From the NCBI GenBank assembly GCA_020431545.1, contig JAGQIB010000072.1, positions 1 through 12,882 on the forward strand: a stretch of DNA of 12,882 bases. Direction: 5' to 3'. Position numbers and translations under genes: made by a program. Shown in pieces: positions 1-7,054 of the stretch. Position 1 is the first letter of the stretch; every line of letters begins with the position of its first letter. The DNA comes from Gemmatimonadota bacterium. Lineage in GTDB: Bacteria; ARS69. Below the pieces are notes generated by a model. It had not been told where the DNA came from and did no database searches. It saw only the letters and a list, made by a program, of their open reading frames with translations.

Positions 1-171
1 GGAATCAGCGCGCTCGTGCTGGGCGGGCTCGGCGTGCCGCTCGCGCGCGGGTTCTCGCTCGCGCTCTTCCACACGGCGCTGTCGCTGGGGTGCGGCGCGG
101 CGCTGGCGGTGGTCGCCCCGGCGCTCGCGGGCCGCGAGACGGCGAGGTCGGGCCGCGAGGAATCCGACTGA
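1..171 (+). CDS. C-terminal end of an integral membrane protein (5' end outside window)
   Basis: Reading frame 1 is open from the first base to a TGA at 169-171 and gives 56 residues. They form two hydrophobic stretches (about residues 2-13 and 17-43, rich in Leu, Ala, Gly and Val) followed by a short charged tail ending in REESD. This is what the end of a polytopic membrane protein looks like, with the tail outside the membrane. The pattern of a small hydrophobic turn containing GVP and then an Ala/Leu helix containing a His is reminiscent of the last helices of the LPG-synthase-TM/UPF0104 family, but 56 residues cannot establish that. It is the only plus-strand gene supported here. It converges on the minus-strand radical SAM gene with 7 bases between the two stop codons. 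The frame is supported by continuity and composition rather than by a recognised domain. Confidence 0.6.
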   Translation, partial: GISALVLGGLGVPLARGFSLALFHTALSLGCGAALAVVAPALAGRETARSGREESD

Positions 172-178
172 TCGAGCC

Positions 179-1651
179 TCAGATCCAGCCGAGCGCCTTC
201 CGGCGGAGGAACGCCTTGCCGAGGCGCCAGGTCTGCGCGAAGTCGTCGCGCGAGCGGAACGCGCGCTTGACCATCAGGCCGATGTACTGCGGACGGAGGT
301 AGTACTCGCGGTAGGCGCGCGTGGCGTAGTCCTCGATCTGATCCTGCGTGAGGCCGCCGTTCCCGTTCTTCTCGTAGCTCACGGCCGCCTTCGAGAAACC
401 GTCGTGCTGCGACCAGTCCTCGCCGGAGACGAGCGCGCCTTCCTTCTCGACCTCGGCGAGGAGCCGCGTGCCCGGCAGCGGCGTCGCGATCCCGAACTGG
501 CAGAACTCCGCGTTCAGGTTGTACGCGTACTCGATCGTCCGCTCCACGGTGTCCTGCGTGTCCCAGGGGAAACCGAGGATGAAGCAGTTGTGGACGTCGA
601 TGCCCGCTTCCTTGGTCCAGCGCGTGGCGTTCTCGATCGCCTCGACCTTGATGTTCTTCTTCATCTTGTCGAGGATGTCCTGGTTCGCGCTCTCGCAGCC
701 GTAGAGGATGCGCGAGCAGCCCGCCTTCTTCATCTCCTTCAGGAGATCGAGGTCCATGCGGTCCGGGCGGCACTGCGGAGACCACGTCAGGTCCAGGTTC
801 TTCTCCTGGAGCAGACGGCAGACCTGCATCACGCGCTCGCGGTTCAGCTCGAAGATGTCGTCGTCCACCCGGATCTCGCGAACTCCGAACTCACGATGGA
901 GGTGCTCCATCTCCGCCACGACGCGCTCGGCGGACTGGTAGCGCCACTTGTGCCCGTAGATCGTCTGCGGGAACCAGCAGTAGATGCACTGGTAGGGGCA
1001 GCCGCGACTCGTGATCATGGTGGCCGCCGGCTTCCGGCGGAACACGCTCTCGTGGTACTTGGAGAAATCGATCAGGTCGTAGGCCGGGAACGGCAACGCG
1101 TCCAGGTCCGCCACGTGTCGGTACCCGCCGACCTCCTCGACGCGGCCGTCCTCATGGCGCACCGAGCTGCCTTCGATCGCGCGCCAGTCCCCCCCGGTGG
1201 CCATCGCGTCCACGAGCTCGCGCAACGATTCGTCGTACTCGCCTCGCAGCGCCACGTCGACGCACGGGGTGTCGCGCACGACCTGGGTGCCGAGCGGCGT
1301 GACGAACGGTCCCACGAACGCGACCCGCGTGTCGGTCTTCTCCTTCACCGCCGCGGCCAGCGCCTTGTCGACGTGGATCTTGATCTGCTCCACGTACAGC
1401 ACGAGCAGATCCGCCGCGTGTGCCACGACCTTCGGCACGAGCTCGTCGTACGACACGCCCTCGGCCTGGCAATCGATGTACGCGACCTCGTGGCCCGCCT
1501 CGCGGAGGATCGCCGCCGCCTGCAGGTTGAGGTAGCTGTACGTGATCTCGCCGGTCACCGAGAGCGCAGGGAAACGTCGGCCGCCCTTCGTGAAGTGCGA
1601 CTCCGGCGTCCAGTCCAGCGTGGGCGGCGTGTCGACGAAGAGGATCTTCAA
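179..1651 (-). CDS. B12-binding domain radical SAM protein, HpnJ-like (second of a tandem pair)
   Basis: A 490-residue enzyme predicted to use a [4Fe-4S] cluster, S-adenosylmethionine and probably cobalamin. Residues 1 to about 150 look like a Rossmann-type B12-binding domain (ILFVDTPP start, FVGPFVTP strand, GEYDESL loop), without the DxHxxG base-off motif. The radical SAM core starts near residue 210, with the cluster cysteines C218, C222 and C225 in RGCPYQCIYC, followed by a PQTIYGHKWR motif. A family-specific tail with YYLRP lies near 450. The TTG start at 1651 is chosen because it overlaps the TGA of the upstream radical SAM gene (TTGA), sits five bases after a GGGGAG ribosome binding site and begins exactly at the first beta strand; an upstream in-frame extension would run through the neighbour. 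The sequence pattern resembles HpnJ, the hopanoid side-chain sugar-modifying radical SAM enzyme, but no hopanoid gene is visible. The substrate is unknown; a sugar or lipid-linked glycan is inferred from the neighbours. Confidence 0.9.
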   Translation of the reverse strand: MKILFVDTPPTLDWTPESHFTKGGRRFPALSVTGEITYSYLNLQAAAILREAGHEVAYIDCQAEGVSYDELVPKVVAHAADLLVLYVEQIKIHVDKALAAAVKEKTDTRVAFVGPFVTPLGTQVVRDTPCVDVALRGEYDESLRELVDAMATGGDWRAIEGSSVRHEDGRVEEVGGYRHVADLDALPFPAYDLIDFSKYHESVFRRKPAATMITSRGCPYQCIYCWFPQTIYGHKWRYQSAERVVAEMEHLHREFGVREIRVDDDIFELNRERVMQVCRLLQEKNLDLTWSPQCRPDRMDLDLLKEMKKAGCSRILYGCESANQDILDKMKKNIKVEAIENATRWTKEAGIDVHNCFILGFPWDTQDTVERTIEYAYNLNAEFCQFGIATPLPGTRLLAEVEKEGALVSGEDWSQHDGFSKAAVSYEKNGNGGLTQDQIEDYATRAYREYYLRPQYIGLMVKRAFRSRDDFAQTWRLGKAFLRRKALGWI

Positions 1652-3108
1652 GTGCGCTCCCCCGCCGCCTTGCGCGACTTCCCGAAGTAGTCCACGAAGC
1701 TCTTGAGGCCGTGGAGCTTCGTCTTCACGTCGGACAGGTTGCGGATGTTCCCCGCGATCGTCTTCATCTGCTTGGGACGCAGGTAGAAGCTCTTGAGCCC
1801 GAGGTCCACCAGCTCCTCGATCTCGCGCATCGACAGGCCCGGCACGTCGACCACGCCACGCTGCTCGCGATCCTCGTCGACCCAGTCGCCCCAGTCGGAG
1901 GCGACGACGTAGCCGTTGCGCTTGGCCCAATCGTAGTAGGAGGTGCCGGGGTAGGCCGCCACGCCGGTGAACTGGCAGGTGTCGATGTCCAGTTCCTGTG
2001 CGAACCGGATCGTCTGCATCGCCGTTTCGCGGGTCTCGCCCGGCCCGCCGATCATGAAGCAGCCGTGGATCCGGATGCCGGCGCGCTTCGCGTTCTGCGC
2101 GTACTCGCGCATCTTCTCCGTGCCGATGCCCTTCTTGATGCGCTTGAGCATTTCATCGTTTCCGAACTCGAAGCCGGTGCAGAACATCCGGGCGCCCGAC
2201 TCCTTCATGAGCTTCAGCGTGTCCAGATCCGTGAGATCCGGGCGCGCGTTGCAGCTCCAGCTGATCTTGCGGTTCAGGCCGCGGTCGATGATGCCCTGGC
2301 AGATCTCACGCAGGCGATCCTGGTGCGTGGACAGCGTCAGCGTGTCGTCCTCGAACATGACCTCGCGGAGGTTCGGGAACAGATCCAGGTCGTACTCGAT
2401 CTCGTCCAGCACGCGAGCCGGCGAGTGCGTGCGGTAGCGGTGCCCGTACATCACCTGCGGCAGCTGACAGAACGTGCATTTCGCGGGGCACCCGCGGCCG
2501 CCGATCAGCGTGATGAACGGATACAGCTTGCCCGCGTCGTGGTAGTCCATGATGTCGATGTGGTGCCACGCCGGGAACGGCAGCGAGTCCATGTCCTCGA
2601 TCATCGGCCGCTCGGCCTCGTGCACGACTTCGCCGTCCGCGAGACGCGACAGCCCGGCGACGCCCTCCACCGTTCCGCGGTCCGCGATCTCGCGCAGCGT
2701 GTAGTCGTACTCGCGACGTGTCACCGCATCGAGATAACCCGCCCCGCGGCGGAGCGTGTCCTCCGGCTCGGCGGATACGTGCGATCCCACCATCACGGTC
2801 AGCGCGCCGCCGGTGGCCTCACGCGCGAGCCGCGTATGCTCGAGATCGGAAAGGATCGAGGGCGTGGTGGCGTACACCACCACGAGATCCGGCCGGAACG
2901 CGCGAATCGCGTCCGTGGTCTCCTGCGGGGGCATGTCCTTCGCCTGAGCATCCAGGAACTTGCACTCGTGGCCGGCCGCCTCGAGCACGGCCGTGGCGCG
3001 CGCGAGGTAGTCCGGATGACGCTGGACCCGGCCCCGCGACTTCGCGAACCAGCGCGCCGTCTTGACGAAGCCGTCCCCGAAGGACGGATTGACGATGAAG
3101 ACTCTCAC
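1648..3108 (-). CDS. B12-binding domain radical SAM protein, HpnJ-like (first of a tandem pair)
   Basis: A 486-residue paralogue of the next gene. An N-terminal B12-binding-like domain (residues 1 to about 145; start RVFIVNPSF, strand MVGSHVSAEPEDTL) precedes the radical SAM barrel. Cluster cysteines are C207, C211 and C214 in RGCPAKCTFC, followed by PQVMYGHRYR. GGPGET at about 354-359 and PGT at 387-389 are typical of this superfamily, and FYLRP appears near 441. DxHxxG is absent, as in many members that bind cobalamin base-off without a protein His ligand. The start is GTG, with GAGAGG six bases upstream. The gene begins 84 bases after the epimerase and its TGA overlaps the TTG of the second radical SAM gene, so the pair is probably co-translated. 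Overall pattern is closest to HpnJ-type and related B12 radical SAM enzymes. Ring rearrangement, methylation or C-C bond formation on a sugar or lipid are all possible; the reaction cannot be assigned. Confidence 0.9.
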   Translation of the reverse strand: MRVFIVNPSFGDGFVKTARWFAKSRGRVQRHPDYLARATAVLEAAGHECKFLDAQAKDMPPQETTDAIRAFRPDLVVVYATTPSILSDLEHTRLAREATGGALTVMVGSHVSAEPEDTLRRGAGYLDAVTRREYDYTLREIADRGTVEGVAGLSRLADGEVVHEAERPMIEDMDSLPFPAWHHIDIMDYHDAGKLYPFITLIGGRGCPAKCTFCQLPQVMYGHRYRTHSPARVLDEIEYDLDLFPNLREVMFEDDTLTLSTHQDRLREICQGIIDRGLNRKISWSCNARPDLTDLDTLKLMKESGARMFCTGFEFGNDEMLKRIKKGIGTEKMREYAQNAKRAGIRIHGCFMIGGPGETRETAMQTIRFAQELDIDTCQFTGVAAYPGTSYYDWAKRNGYVVASDWGDWVDEDREQRGVVDVPGLSMREIEELVDLGLKSFYLRPKQMKTIAGNIRNLSDVKTKLHGLKSFVDYFGKSRKAAGERT

Positions 3109-3115
3109 TCGCTGC

Positions 3116-3121
3116 CTCTCT
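3116..3121 (-). promoter_or_regulatory. Ribosome binding site of the first radical SAM gene
   Basis: On the minus strand the segment reads AGAGAGGCAGCGA and then GTG. The purine-rich GAGAGG core is about six bases before the GTG codon at 3106-3108. This supports the non-ATG start, which also places the first beta strand of the B12-binding domain directly at the N-terminus. Confidence 0.5.
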
Positions 3122-3125
3122 TCGG

Positions 3126-3153
3126 GAGCGGGAACGGAACCGGTCCCTCGCTC
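3126..3153 (-). other. Imperfect hairpin in the epimerase / radical SAM gap
   Basis: The 84-base gap 3109-3192 holds an inverted repeat. On the minus strand, GAGCGAGGGA can pair with TTCCCGCTC around a nine-base loop, with one bulged A. No T-run follows, so it is not a standard intrinsic terminator. It might slow decay of, or partly attenuate, the distal radical SAM message. No convincing -35/-10 pair was seen in this gap, and in GC-rich DNA such a hairpin may be incidental. Confidence 0.25.
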
Positions 3154-3192
3154 CGGCGGCCGGGCGACCGCCTGAGGACAGCGGGGCCTCGG

Positions 3193-4176
3193 TCAGCCGG
3201 CCTGGGCTTCGGTCCGGGACTCCTCCTGGCGGAGGAGCTGCTCCAGCCAGGCGGCCTCGTGCCGGAGGCCCTCCTCGACCGGAGTCCGGGGATTATAGCC
3301 GAACTCGCGCTGACTCCGCGAGATGTCGGCGTGCGTGTGCGGGACGTCGCCCCGCTCCTTGTCCGTGTAGCGGATCTGAGCCCGGGTTCCGGTGATTTCC
3401 TGCATGATCTCCAGGATGTCACGCAGAGACCTCCGCGACCCGCCGCCCACGTTGAAAACCTGACTGCTCGTTCGCGTATCGCCCGACTGGATCGTGGCCT
3501 CCACGATGTCGCCGACGTACGTGCAGTCTCTACTCTGACTCCCGTCGCCGTACACGTCCAGGGGCTGACCGCTCATGATCGCCCGGAGGAACTTGTGGAA
3601 GCCCATGTCGGGGCGCTGCCGCGGCCCGTAGACGGTGAAGTAGCGGAGCGCGGCGTAGTCGAGACCCCAGTTCTCGCGGTACAGCGCGCAGAGGTGCTCG
3701 CAGTGCGCCTTCGTGGCTCCGTACGGCGAGTTCGGCGCGAGGATGATCTCCTCGGGCGTGGGCAGTACGGTGGTCTTGCCGTACACCGAGGACGAAGACG
3801 CGAACACGAGACGGACGTCGGAGCGCTCCTTGAGCGCCTCCAGGATGCGCTGGGTCGCGCGGATGTTGCACGACACGTAGGTCTCGAACTCGGAGCCCCA
3901 GCTCGCACGCACGCCGGCCTGCGCGGCCAGGTGATACACGATCGTGCGGCGGGAGAACAGATCCGGGAGATCGAGACGCGTGAGATCCCCCTCGACGAAC
4001 TCGAACCCCGGACGGCCCTGCAGCCCTTCGAGGTTCCGCTCCTTCTGCGCGCGCGGGTAGTAGTCCGTGAAACAGTCGATCCCGATCACGTCGTCTCCCC
4101 GCTCGAGGAGCCGCTCGCACAGATGGGAACCGATGAACCCCGCCGCTCCCGTCACCACCACGCGCTTGCCCGTCAT
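3193..4176 (-). CDS. NAD-dependent nucleotide-sugar epimerase (extended SDR; UDP-hexose/hexuronate 4-epimerase-like)
   Basis: A 327-residue extended short-chain dehydrogenase/reductase. The N-terminal NAD-binding motif is TGAAGFIGSH (residues 9-18), with an acidic residue closing the second strand (GIDCF, D34), which favours NAD. The catalytic S128 lies in ASSSSVYG and the YxxxK pair is Y152/K156 in SPYGATK. RYFTVYGPRQRPDM at about 178-191 and YGDGSQSRDCTYVGDI at 209-224 are substrate-side motifs typical of UDP-glucuronate/UDP-glucose 4-epimerases; the FTDYYPRAQKERNL stretch near 36-49 matches that group too. The ATG at 4176 overlaps the TGA of the DUF2723 gene (ATGA), with GGAGGAG about ten bases upstream. 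It probably supplies a galacto-configured sugar for the glycan handled by its neighbours. Exact sugar (Glc/Gal, GlcA/GalA or an amino sugar) cannot be read from sequence alone. Confidence 0.88.
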   Translation of the reverse strand: MTGKRVVVTGAAGFIGSHLCERLLERGDDVIGIDCFTDYYPRAQKERNLEGLQGRPGFEFVEGDLTRLDLPDLFSRRTIVYHLAAQAGVRASWGSEFETYVSCNIRATQRILEALKERSDVRLVFASSSSVYGKTTVLPTPEEIILAPNSPYGATKAHCEHLCALYRENWGLDYAALRYFTVYGPRQRPDMGFHKFLRAIMSGQPLDVYGDGSQSRDCTYVGDIVEATIQSGDTRTSSQVFNVGGGSRRSLRDILEIMQEITGTRAQIRYTDKERGDVPHTHADISRSQREFGYNPRTPVEEGLRHEAAWLEQLLRQEESRTEAQAG

Positions 4177-6962
4177 TTGCTCTCGTCTCCTCCGCCCTGC
4201 GGCGCCGCCGGGGGACCGGCGCGATTGGCCAGCTCGGCCCGGTAGTTTCGCACGTTCTGCAGCATGTCCCGGGCGGACTTGTCGTCCGGGAAGTGCTTCA
4301 GCCACGTGATGAGGACGTTCTCCGCCTCATCCCAACGATCGAGCTCCGAGTAGGCCTGAAACAGCCCCGCCATCACGTCGGGATTCCTGGGGTCGATCCG
4401 GAGGCCCTCCAGGAAGTACCGGAGCGCTCCTTCCCAGTCATCGGACTCCCGCGCCACGTATCCGAGCCCCAAGTACACCCGGATGTCGTCGGGGTGGGTC
4501 TGGCGGCGCTTCTCGTAGAAGACCCGCGCCTCGTCGAACTTGCCGGCCTCCAGCAGGAAACCGCCGAGCCCGGAGGCGATCACGTCGTACTGCGGCGCCA
4601 GCTCGGACGCCCGCCGGTAGCAGTAGACGGCCTGATCCATGTCCCCGAGGCCCCGGTACGCGAGCGCCATCTTGGCCCAGGCGGCCGCGTAGTTGGTGGT
4701 GAGCTTCTGGTCGTTGTCGTCCCGGTGAACGGTCGGGTCGAGCTGACCGTCCGCCCCGAGCAGTCCGCGGTAGTGGTACAGCTCCTCGAGATTCCGGCGC
4801 GTGACCGGCAGGTTCACGTTGTCCACGATCTCGGGCTCGCCGTCCGGGAAGTCCCGCGGTCCGGTCTCCGCGAGCTTCATCGTGTCGAAGCTCTTGGACG
4901 AATCCGGATCGAACTTGAACACGAGGCCTTCGAGGTTCAGGTACGGATCGAAACCCATCAGGTCGTCGACGGTGACCGCGAAGTACACGGGGCGGTCCGT
5001 GTTCGAGTCGTTCGTGGCGTCTCCCTGGAAGCGCGCGTTCAGGATGTCGTTCGTGACGATGTCCTTCACCCAGTAGATCCGGCGCGTCTTGGGGTCCTGG
5101 AACGGACGCAGGCCGTAGAGCTGCTCCGTGGTATAGCGCATCGGGACCTTGGGATCCTCGTCGCGGAGTTGTTCCCCGTACCACGGTGTGTTCAGCAGAC
5201 TGAGATTGATGACGCGCACGTCCTTGCGGAATCCGTGGACCTCCTGCAGGTACCACAGTGGAAACGTGTCGTTGTCGCCGTTCGTGAAGATGATCGCGTT
5301 CGGATCGAGCGCGGAGAGCATGTTGTAGGCGTAGTCGTGCGCGATCCAGTTTCCGGTGCGGTCGTGCGAGTCCCAGCCCGCGCGAACGGGCCACAGCGCG
5401 AGCAGGAGCGACATGGCCACCGCCGCCCCGCCGAGCGCGAACCGGGAGGCGCCCGCGAGACCGCGCACCACGAGCCAGCAAGCCCAGCCGAGCCCGATTC
5501 CCATCCAGACGCCGTAGTAGAAGAAGCCGGGCGAGAAGAAGTAGTCGCGCTCGCGGACCTCGTGGTCGGTGAAGTTCATCTTCACGACGAGCGCGAACGA
5601 CGTCCACAGGAACAGCAGGCCGAACAGGACGAACGACTTCTTCTCCCGCTTCAGATGCACGAGCAGACCCGGAATGCCGAGCGCCCACCACAGGAACTCG
5701 GGGTGCCACTGCTCACGGAAGTAGCGCCAGAACATGTGGTCGAACTGGTAGAGCCACGTCGCCTGGCGATCGAGCACCGAGTTCGGCTTGTACTGCTGCC
5801 GGAGGATCACTTCCCAGAACCGCTGCCAGGTGTCCGGCTGGGCCTCGTTGATCGCGGGGTTCAGGGCCGACCGGATCGGCAGATACAGGTGGCACGAGAA
5901 CCCGACGACGGTGACGAGCGTCAGCAGGAAGCCGAGGTCGAGGAACGGATTCTCGAGCTTCTTCGGCGGCGGCAGCGCGATCCAGGGGACGGCGAACGAG
6001 AGCAGCGGCGCTCCGAACGCGAGGCCCCACTTGAGAGGCGACGGATCGAGCTCGGTCGCCGCCCAGAGCGCCACCAGCGTGGCGATCGTGTGCGCGCCCA
6101 GCAACGTGGCCCGGTGCCGGCGCTCGTAGTCCGCGGGGACGAGCGCGAGCTGCAACGTCGCCGGGACGAGCAGCGCCACCACCAGCAGGAAGAACTGCAG
6201 GTCCTTCGCCATGGCCAGCACGACCACGAAGCTCACCGGGATCGCGAGTCGACGCTCGTGCAGGAACACGAACGGGAGGATCGCGAGCGCGGCGAGGTAC
6301 GTCGCGAGATGGACACCGATGTTCAGGGAGAGCAGATAGGCAATCAGGACCAGCAGTCGCTCGTCCTTCGGCTCCGAGTCCGCCCACACGAGCGCGAGCC
6401 ACGCCGACACCATCGCCCACATGCCGCTGACGGAGTAGACCTCCGACTCGATCGAGTTGATCCAGTTCGTGTTCGCGAACGACGCGAACAGCGCCGCGGT
6501 CACGCCGGCCACGACGGCGGGCAGGCAGAACGTGGACTGGTCGCCCTCGTTCCAGAGCTTCTTCCCCACCCGCACCACGGCGAGGTACAGGAAGATCGCC
6601 GCGATCGCGGCCGGCACGGCGCTCAGGAGGTTCACCGCCTGCGCCACCGAGGCGACGTGAAGCACGCCCGCGAACACGATCGAGAAGACCCGCCCGAGCA
6701 GCACGTAGAGCGGCGTTCCGGGCGGATGCGGGATTCCGAGCGAGTGCGAGGTGGCGATGAACTCGCCGGAGTCCCAGAAAGAGACGTCGGGCGAGAGCGT
6801 CATCCAGTAGATCGCGAAGGTGAACAGGCCGACCAGGACGGCGATCACCCGGTTGCCGACGTCCGTCCCGGCGCGCGGCGCGCCCGCGAGGCGATTCCAA
6901 CCGTCCCGCGCGGCCGAATCCAGTTCGGGAGAGGCGGCGGAGGGGCTGTCGACCGGGGTCAT
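4173..6962 (-). CDS. DUF2723 (GT-C-like, TMEM260-related) membrane protein with C-terminal TPR domain
   Basis: A 929-residue polytopic membrane protein. A variable N-terminal tail of about 36 residues precedes the first helix (IAVLVGLFTFAIYW). SPDVSFWDSGEFIATSHSLG (57-76) is the DUF2723 signature, with the acidic D64/E67 in the loop where GT-C glycosyltransferases keep their catalytic acid. Around a dozen hydrophobic segments run to about residue 525. A soluble region follows with NGDNDTFPLWYLQEVHG (561-577), also family-typical. Residues about 755-905 contain roughly four tetratricopeptide repeats (for example AWAKMALAYRGLGDMDQAVY). Pfam now groups DUF2723 with protein O-mannosyltransferase-like enzymes because human TMEM260 mannosylates proteins; the bacterial members have no settled function, so glycosyl transfer to a protein or lipid outside the cytoplasm is an inference. 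It is the first gene of the second block, with its own candidate promoter, and is translationally coupled to the epimerase. Confidence 0.88.
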   Translation of the reverse strand: MTPVDSPSAASPELDSAARDGWNRLAGAPRAGTDVGNRVIAVLVGLFTFAIYWMTLSPDVSFWDSGEFIATSHSLGIPHPPGTPLYVLLGRVFSIVFAGVLHVASVAQAVNLLSAVPAAIAAIFLYLAVVRVGKKLWNEGDQSTFCLPAVVAGVTAALFASFANTNWINSIESEVYSVSGMWAMVSAWLALVWADSEPKDERLLVLIAYLLSLNIGVHLATYLAALAILPFVFLHERRLAIPVSFVVVLAMAKDLQFFLLVVALLVPATLQLALVPADYERRHRATLLGAHTIATLVALWAATELDPSPLKWGLAFGAPLLSFAVPWIALPPPKKLENPFLDLGFLLTLVTVVGFSCHLYLPIRSALNPAINEAQPDTWQRFWEVILRQQYKPNSVLDRQATWLYQFDHMFWRYFREQWHPEFLWWALGIPGLLVHLKREKKSFVLFGLLFLWTSFALVVKMNFTDHEVRERDYFFSPGFFYYGVWMGIGLGWACWLVVRGLAGASRFALGGAAVAMSLLLALWPVRAGWDSHDRTGNWIAHDYAYNMLSALDPNAIIFTNGDNDTFPLWYLQEVHGFRKDVRVINLSLLNTPWYGEQLRDEDPKVPMRYTTEQLYGLRPFQDPKTRRIYWVKDIVTNDILNARFQGDATNDSNTDRPVYFAVTVDDLMGFDPYLNLEGLVFKFDPDSSKSFDTMKLAETGPRDFPDGEPEIVDNVNLPVTRRNLEELYHYRGLLGADGQLDPTVHRDDNDQKLTTNYAAAWAKMALAYRGLGDMDQAVYCYRRASELAPQYDVIASGLGGFLLEAGKFDEARVFYEKRRQTHPDDIRVYLGLGYVARESDDWEGALRYFLEGLRIDPRNPDVMAGLFQAYSELDRWDEAENVLITWLKHFPDDKSARDMLQNVRNYRAELANRAGPPAAPQGGGDESK

Positions 6963-6980
6963 CGGCGGGCTCGGGCTCGG

Positions 6981-6994
6981 GTTCGCAGACGAAC
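6981..6994 (-). other. Small hairpin in the leader of the DUF2723 gene
   Basis: Perfect 5-bp inverted repeat GTTCG/CGAAC with a 4-base loop, 18 bases or so upstream of the ATG. It touches the end of the larger hairpin at 6994-7017, so the leader could fold into two adjacent stem-loops. By itself it is short enough to occur by chance. Confidence 0.3.
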
Positions 6995-7017
6995 GGCCGA
7001 CGTTGTTCCGCCGGCCG
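6994..7017 (-). other. 9-bp GC-rich stem-loop at the predicted 5' end of the DUF2723 transcript
   Basis: On the minus strand CGGCCGGCG pairs with CGTCGGCCG (eight Watson-Crick pairs and one G-U) around the loop GAACAA. It lies just downstream of the candidate -10 element, so if that promoter is real the mRNA would begin almost at the base of this stem. A protective 5' hairpin is one reading. The alternative is a stem acting as a weak end signal for the upstream gmd-rmd transcript, but no T-run follows, so intrinsic termination is unlikely. Confidence 0.45.
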
Positions 7018-7025
7018 CGGGACGG

Positions 7026-7054
7026 ACTTTAGGGAACGCGCCCCACCCCGTCAA
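7026..7054 (-). promoter_or_regulatory. Candidate sigma70-type promoter for the DUF2723-epimerase-radical SAM operon
   Basis: On the minus strand TTGACG (7054-7049; 5 of 6 to TTGACA) is followed after exactly 17 bases by TAAAGT (7031-7026; 4 of 6 to TATAAT). Spacing is optimal, and the -10 region is an AT-rich island in otherwise very GC-rich sequence. Transcription would start near 7019, giving a leader of about 57 bases. It is the only clear promoter-like pair seen in a gap between genes. No start-site evidence is available. Confidence 0.5.

Noticed and set aside
404..1690. Open frame of 428 residues on the plus strand opposite the second radical SAM gene.
   Set aside because: Shadow of the real gene on the other strand, which has complete radical SAM motifs; this one has none.
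1652..1930. In-frame 93-residue N-terminal extension of the second radical SAM protein.
   Set aside because: It runs through the end of the first radical SAM gene with Arg-rich composition; the TTG at 1651 begins right at the B12-domain strand after a ribosome binding site.
3109..3192. Possible promoter or intrinsic terminator between the epimerase and the first radical SAM gene.
   Set aside because: There is a hairpin but no T-run, and no -35/-10 pair with acceptable spacing.
1711..4245. Open frame of 844 residues on the plus strand opposite the first radical SAM gene and the epimerase.
   Set aside because: Same reason: low-complexity, Arg/His/Leu-rich, no recognisable motif, antisense to well-supported genes.
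4177..4305. In-frame 43-residue N-terminal extension of the epimerase.
   Set aside because: It overlaps the TPR end of the DUF2723 gene and precedes the canonical Rossmann start; the ATG at 4176 fits the family.
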